DNA of 64,000 nucleotides from Isoetes taiwanensis (taxonomy: Eukaryota; Streptophyta; Lycopodiopsida; Isoetales; Isoetaceae), in the NCBI GenBank assembly GCA_021234155.1, contig JAJEKV010000011.1, positions 126,001 through 190,000 of the forward strand, in the 5' to 3' direction. The notes below the pieces were generated by a model. The model was given only the letters and a program-made list of their open reading frames with translations. It was not told where the DNA came from and made no database searches. Every line of letters starts with the position of its first letter. The first letter of the stretch is position 1. The position numbers were made by a program, and so were the translations under genes. Shown piece by piece: positions 59,211 through 64,000 of the stretch.

Positions 59211-60197
59211 GCATATAAGTGTCAGCATTTTCCCTGTCATAGTCTTTGGGGTTAATGCACAAGGACAACAATCCACAATGACAACAATCAGAGCTATGTG
59301 TGCATTTGGGTTGCTCCTGATCTTGTCCTTTAGATTCCTTAGATAGTCAGCATATTAGCTTCATTCTTAGGTAGTAACCTCATTGATGTCATAGGCAAGT
59401 AAATCATGCCTTGGGCGTACTTTTGCTTGTTTATCTCTTCCATTCTTTCCAATGTTTTGTCCACCTTTTTCTCTTTTATGGCCACTCCTAGTGCCTTTCC
59501 TTTGCCCTTCCTCTTCTTCGAGCTTTCCTCTTGAATAGGTTCCACATCAATTTGCTAGACCTTTCTTTTCTTTGGCTCTTTGGCTGCAATGGTGTCTCGA
59601 GGCCTGCTCCTCTGCTACTGCTTGGGGCTGCCCTCGGAACCTGATGAACTTGGGGCCGACTCATCTTGACTACCACCCCCAGCGTGTCCCCCTTCTGCTT
59701 CAACTTCCTCGTCCTTAGAGATAATGTAGTTGAAGTCTTTACTTTGTGTAGAGCACACCCTTTTTATGATTTGGCATTATATAAAAGGCATTTGGGTTCA
59801 CCCTAGCCAGTTTGAAGAATGCCTGATTGACAACAATAAAACCTTGGGAAGTCTTAAATGAAAGACCTCCCTACTGTCCAGACTGGCTGGAAACCTCAGA
59901 AACGTCTTTTATAGTGCCCATGCACTTGAATTCTTTATCGTCGTAACGTTTCTGCCCTGGTGCACCGCAGACATGCAGGAATATGAGGGTGCTGTACTTT
60001 CCAGGCGTGCCCCTAGTAAAAAATCATTGAGTCTAGAAATTTTCATAAATGGCAAGCTCTTCCTCATCCTGGACCCTTGCCTGCGAATGAGGTTTCCTCA
60101 CCAGCTTCAAAGCTTTTTTAGGTGCACGTTTGTTTCCTTCTTGCCTGTAAAGAAAACCTTAGTAGTGGTTATAAATATAGATAAAACATCGTTAAAA

Positions 60198-60890
60198 TGT
60201 ATTCTGGAATAAATATATGGTAAATTTATGCTTAAATTCACCAGAAACTGCCCTTTTATGTAGTTAAAATACTGGCTAATGACTTCTAAAAACATCTAAA
60301 ACGTATTCGGGAATACAACATTTTTACACATACAGAGCTAGAAACATATTCTGGAATACACATTCTGTTTTTCCCCAATTGAAAGTGTATTCCGGAATAC
60401 ACTTTCACTTCAGGGAAAACAGAAAGTGTATTCCGGAATACACTTTCGTTTTCTCACAAATGCAAAAGTGTATTCTAGAATACACATTTTGTTTTCCCCG
60501 AAGTGAAAGTGTATTCCAGAATTACACTTTCACTTCAGGGTAAACATGAAGTATATTCCGGAATACACTTTCACTTTGTGGAAAACAGAAATTATATTCC
60601 GAAATACGCTTTCGAAACTAAAATTGTATTCCAGAATAGCGTTGGACTCCTCACACATTCTAAAATTTCAGGACTCACCTCTCCATGGTATCTCTATGTG
60701 ATCCGGAATACAGTCTCAGGAAAGAAATTCGAAGGCGTTGGCACTGACGACTGGACGGAACTGAGGGCGCCAAAAATCCTTTTTAAAGGTAGGCAATGGA
60801 ACCTTCTATTGTTCTATGTAAAGTGAAATACCGGAATAGGTTTTCGTTTCGTATTCAAATAACGTTCTATTCCGGAATACATTTTCCTTC
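60198..60890. repeat. Array of GTGTATTCCGGAATACAC palindromes
   Basis: About fourteen copies of TATTCCGGAATA-type palindromes. The best (60388, 60427) extend to AAAGTG..CACTTT on each side. Units are spaced about 35-45 bases apart at 60345-60640, separated by CACTTCAGGGAAAACAGAA-like text, with outliers at 60198, 60302, 60702, 60828 and 60868. The array lies between the divergent ParB/methyltransferase-like gene and the plus-strand gene starting near 61 kb. Confidence 0.92.
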
Positions 60891-61170
60891 GCTTTTACTA
60901 GTACTTGTACATTAACACTACTGCTTATGCTTCCCCACTATTTTGCAGATGGTAAATCGCTTTGTGAACACACTTCCACCACTTTTTGTTGTCCAGTTCC
61001 TCTAAAACTAAAGAAACTCTTGGCCTGAATATGTACTCTTCTGATGTGCACACTTCTCCAACTCCCACCTCGACAAAATCTTTGTTGCTTCTCGAAGACA
61101 GTCCAAGCCCAGCAAGTAGTAGACTGCCACCACCTTTTCAACCATCACCAAGTCCAGCAGGAAGTACAAT

Positions 61171-62945
61171 ATGCCCCCTCCCAATACAGCATCACCACCT
61201 GCACATAGCAGGCTATTGCTGCCTTTTGTTGCATCCCCCGAACCGACACAGGCTCCACCTCAACGAGTTATTCGGAACAGGCTACCCCCACCATTTGTCG
61301 TTTCTCCTGCCTCAGATACAAAAACAAGGACTACAGAACGTGCAGAAGAATATGAGATTCTCCACAACTTCTCTCATCACAACTTCACTACAAATAAGGA
61401 TGATATTGCAACATCTACTCCTCTACACACAACAGTTGTGACACATGAGTTTGCAGAATTCCAGTCTGCTGTAAAGGAGATGTTTGCAAGAACTCTTTAC
61501 CAGGATGCTGCAACAACATCTGCTCCCACAACATCTTATGGCCCATCACCTTCTTTCAACACTGTATTTTATCTGAGTACAGCTTCACGTGGTCTGTTTT
61601 CCACTACAAACACATCATGCAGGGCAGAAGAGGTCACCCCTAGAGTAGAACTCTCATCAGAACATGAAGACACCAATGAGGAACAACGAGATTACATATT
61701 CTCCAGCCAGTCTTCTAAGAAATTCAAGGTGGATTTCAGCTTGAGAGCGTGCTCCTCTGTAAGAAGAAAAAACCTTATGGATGAACAAAAAATGAGGAGA
61801 CTTCTAAGAACTAAATGTTGCTCGTTGGGTTGCATTAATAAATTCAACATGGCTAAATTTCGTGCAATTAGAGATAATTATAGTTCCATGACATTGACAG
61901 ACCAGAATGCCTACTTAGCTTATCATGTAAGACCTGATCGCCACACCTTCTTAAACTACATTAACCGTGAACAAGTCTGTCAGAAATGCTTCATAGTTGT
62001 TCACCATTTAGGATCTACTAGAATGTCTCGAATACATAAAAGACTGGACAAAAACTCAGCAATTGATGATCACTGTCCAAGAAGAGTTGTAACAATCAGG
62101 GATAGGTTCAATACTTCGTACGTTTTATACGTAATACGTATTTTTCGTATTGATACGGCACAAATTTGCCATATAATACGTAAAAAATACAACAAAAAAC
62201 AATTCTGGCGTTGGAAGATTTTCGGGTACGCGAAAATAACTAAAGCTCGTACGTAAAAGTTTTTTCGCAGACGCTAAAAATGCTGGAAAATAGCGACAAA
62301 AAAAAAAAAAAAAATCACGTGACGCCAAGAAGATGAAAACCGCTGCATCGACGCAAAGAAGAAGAAGAAGAAGAAGAAGAAGAAGAAGAAAAAGAAAAAA
62401 GAAAACGCGTACGAATTTGAAATTTGAATTTCGCGTACGCGAAACCTTCTAAACCGCGTACGCGAAACGTTTTTTGCGTACGCGAAACAGTATAAAGCGC
62501 ATAGTGCAAGACAAAAAAACAAAATTGAAATTTGAAACCACAGACATTTAAACCTTCTAAATCACAGACGCCGAAAAGCTTTTCGCGGTATGCAAACAAG
62601 ATAAAGCACGACGCGAAATGCAAAAAGAAATTTTTTTTTTTGGCGTACGCGAAAACACTTTCGGGCACGTGGTTTAGAAGGTTTCGCGTACGCGAAATTT
62701 TTTCGTACAAAACCTATCCCTGGTAGCAATGCATGCCCTAGCTGCTGTGTCATGGATGGAGAAATATTTTGGAGAAACATATAAAAAGTTGCCCAACAGC
62801 AACATGTATCATTTGACAGACATCACCACCAAAAAAGATGTCTTCCAAGAATACAAAAAGACCTTTATTCAGTCTCAGCACATCTCCTATTCACACTTCA
62901 CTAGACTGTGGAAAAGTGAATTCGATCTTGTGAAATTCCTAGGAG
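61171..62945 (+). pseudogene. Unrecognised Cys-containing gene, interrupted by a hAT MITE
   Basis: An open frame from the ATG at 61171 (coding-like text may begin near 60950) has a Pro/Ser/Thr-rich N-terminal region. A conserved-looking domain follows: MDEQKMRRLLRTKCCSLGCI, FRAIRDNYSSMTLTDQNAYL, REQVCQKCFIVVHHLGSTRM. The frame is interrupted at 62096 by the 626-bp element and resumes at 62731 with HALAAVSWMEKYFGETYKKL and ISYSHFTRLWKSEFDLVKF, in frame once the element and one duplication are removed. The CC..C and CxxC pairs and the SRM/RLWK-type helical segments recall zinc-finger proteins of large multicopy transposon-like families, but I cannot name one. It ends abruptly near 62945 where gypsy sequence follows. 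Confidence 0.55.
62097..62722. mobile_element. Non-autonomous hAT element (626 bp)
   Basis: Ends CAGGGATAGGTTC and its inverse (AACCTATCCCTG), matching the 9-kb hAT element. The 8-bp target duplication is GTAACAAT (62089-62096) / GTAGCAAT (62723-62730), with one mismatch. The interior has at least six GCGTACGCGAAA palindromes and a (GAA)n run at 62357-62391. It has no transposase and was presumably mobilised by an element like 46896-55855. Confidence 0.93.
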
Positions 62946-62989
62946 ATTGTTTGCTTAAGGTGTGTAGAATTAAAGAGTCAAAGAGATTT

Positions 62990-63870
62990 TTTGACTCCAT
63001 GGGATGTCACGCACCATTGTTTCAGATCGTGATCCTAGGTTTGTTAGTGCCTTTTGGAAGGACTTCTTTAGCACTATACAAACTAAGCTTGCCATGAGTG
63101 CGGCCTATCACCCCCAAACAGATGGGTAGTTAGAACATACCAATCGCATTATGGAGGATATGCTATACGCAATTATGTCTGGAATAAATAATCTCAATGG
63201 GCAGATTACATTCACATAGTAGAATTTGCCTACAATAGTACTAAGCAGGAGTCTTCGATGATGTCTCCCTTTATGATCACCTATGGATATCAATGTCTTA
63301 CTCCAGATACATGGCATAACCTGGTTTCCAAGGTTGCAGTCTCACAACAATTGCTTACCGATATGCAAGTCTTAGAGGAAGAGGTACGGGGGTATCTATT
63401 GACAGCACGAAGTCGACAAAGGAGTTTAGCAGATAGACACCGCACCCCACGTGAGTTTCAGGTTGGTGAATCGGTATGGCTGAAAATCAAGGTTAAACAG
63501 GCCAAGCTTAAGTTTCGTAACTTGCACCACGATGGGCCGAACACTTCCAGATTATTGAACGAATAGGTCCTCAAGCCTATAAGTTAAATTTGTCGGCTCA
63601 TCTTAAGGTCCACAAAGTTTTTCACGTAAGCCTTTTGAAGAGACACACCCTGGATCCTCATGAGATTCTGGATACACCAACACTTCTGGAGATGACTGAC
63701 GAGCAATTGGAAATTATCCCAGAAGCTTCTCGACATATCATATAAGCAAACGAGGATGCCACCTGTGTACTCAAACAATACCTTGACAAGGCTTACCCCG
63801 ACTTTATGCGGCAATACCAGGGTCGGACTATCCACGATGCTATTGACTTCAACTCCAATCTAGTTGAGTA
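62990..63870 (+). pseudogene. Gypsy integrase C-terminal fragment
   Basis: Plus-strand text in two or three frames: LHGMSRTIVSDRDPRFVSAF (second catalytic Asp region), AMSAAYHPQTDG then a stop (63127) then LEHTNRIMEDML (catalytic Glu region), FAYNST, LADRHRTPREFQVGESVWLK, and the C-terminal IIERIGPQAYKLNL and LKVHKVFHVSLLK. The start of the integrase and all upstream pol are absent. It joins directly to the unrelated gene ending near 62945. It belongs to a different gypsy lineage from 21979-27096 and has no visible chromodomain. Confidence 0.85.
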
Positions 63871-64000
63871 GTAGATCCGACAGGGATCATGCAGAGGGGT
63901 TGGGGTAGACGCATCCTAGAACAGGAGGGAAGTGCATCTGGGCATATTAGGATGCAACCGTCTACAGCTAGAATAGGAGCGTTGCCATTCCTTATGCCGA
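63871..64000. other. Sequence following the gypsy fragment
   Basis: A G-rich run (GCAGAGGGGTTGGGG, 63892-63906) could be a polypurine tract before a 3' LTR lying beyond the window. I cannot confirm this here. Confidence 0.3.

Larger units (their letters stand above)
56650..60130 (-). pseudogene. ParB-like domain / amino-methyltransferase fusion gene
   Basis: A minus-strand decayed multi-exon gene. In order: an N-terminal part (about 60.05-59.76 kb, KYSTLIFLHVCGAPGQKRYD); an acidic then Lys-rich linker (59.75-59.34 kb, SSKKRKGKGKALGVAIKEKK); a ParB-like domain (59.3-58.57 kb) with INPKDYDRENADTY, YVLGGNHSFKAR and VYCGLTNEEAKIIANIHNAD; a basic helical part (58.49-58.23 kb); and a methyltransferase region with motif IV VDLPYGF (57544-57563) and LIVFHSSMQAG, motif-X-like FNHFQKPQKLINHLLDIV (about 56.95 kb) and motif-II-like GYCVAIDID (about 56.92 kb). 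The order IV-X-II is that of beta-type N4/N6 amino-methyltransferases. Phage ParB-methylase fusions share this architecture. Motif I (FxGxG) is not found, DPPY is DLPY, stops occur, and a MITE splits the ParB-like part. Assignments are from motif recognition only. Confidence 0.6.

Noticed and set aside
60198-60890. The palindrome array as a CRISPR array
   Set aside because: The units are palindromes with similar, not unique, spacers; there are no cas genes, and the context is a plant nuclear genome.

Overview
This is nuclear DNA from a land plant with a large, transposon-rich genome. The evidence is a 19-exon leucine-rich-repeat receptor kinase of the plant LRR-VIII-1 (HPCA1-like) type with short GT-AG introns, a three-exon class III peroxidase-like gene, Ty1/copia and Ty3/gypsy chromovirus elements, hAT elements and tRNA-derived SINE-like repeats. 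The mixture of retrotransposons with ParB-like and methyltransferase-like selfish genes suggests a fern, lycophyte, bryophyte or gymnosperm rather than a flowering plant, but the sequence alone does not settle this.

Layout. 0-9 kb: decayed fragments (an FCP1/NIF-type phosphatase pseudogene, a 1.7-kb inverted-repeat element, a G-rich GTGG tract, a degenerate transposon-like ORF). 8.9-20.75 kb: a decayed multi-exon gene with a ParB-like domain, accompanied by dispersed AAATGGCGCCATTT-type palindromes. It is split by a complete copia element (12193-19798, TSD CCAAG), whose 5' LTR was itself hit by further insertions. 20.9-27.1 kb: a complete but internally deleted chromodomain gypsy element (21979-27096, 520-bp LTRs, TSD AAGAG). 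Its LTRs carry a heat-shock-element motif next to a TATA box and a tRNA-like sequence. A 546-bp retroelement sits beside it between 392-bp direct repeats. 27-33 kb: non-coding, with tandem duplications and a heat-shock-element-like array. 33.1-34.1 kb: a peroxidase-like gene that has lost the distal catalytic histidine. 34-41 kb: microsatellites, SINE-like repeats, a minisatellite and a small MITE. 41.4-46.0 kb: the receptor kinase, the best intact gene. 46.9-55.9 kb: a 9-kb hAT-type element with a broken transposase plus two unusual broken genes on the opposite strand, one kinase-like and one coiled-coil/RING-like.

56.6-63 kb is the most unusual part. A minus-strand gene combines a Lys-rich linker, a ParB-like domain and a beta-type amino-methyltransferase domain (motif IV DLPYG, motif X, motif II). 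It is divergent from a plus-strand gene with zinc-binding-like cysteines, and an array of GTGTATTCCGGAATACAC palindromes lies between them. Each gene is interrupted by a small transposon that can be removed with one target-site copy to restore the reading frame. The window ends in a gypsy integrase fragment.

Only the receptor kinase and the peroxidase-like gene look like expressible host genes. The two ParB-like genes, each with its own palindrome family, are the candidate undescribed system: a eukaryotic mobile element that encodes a ParB-methyltransferase protein and its own palindromic sites.
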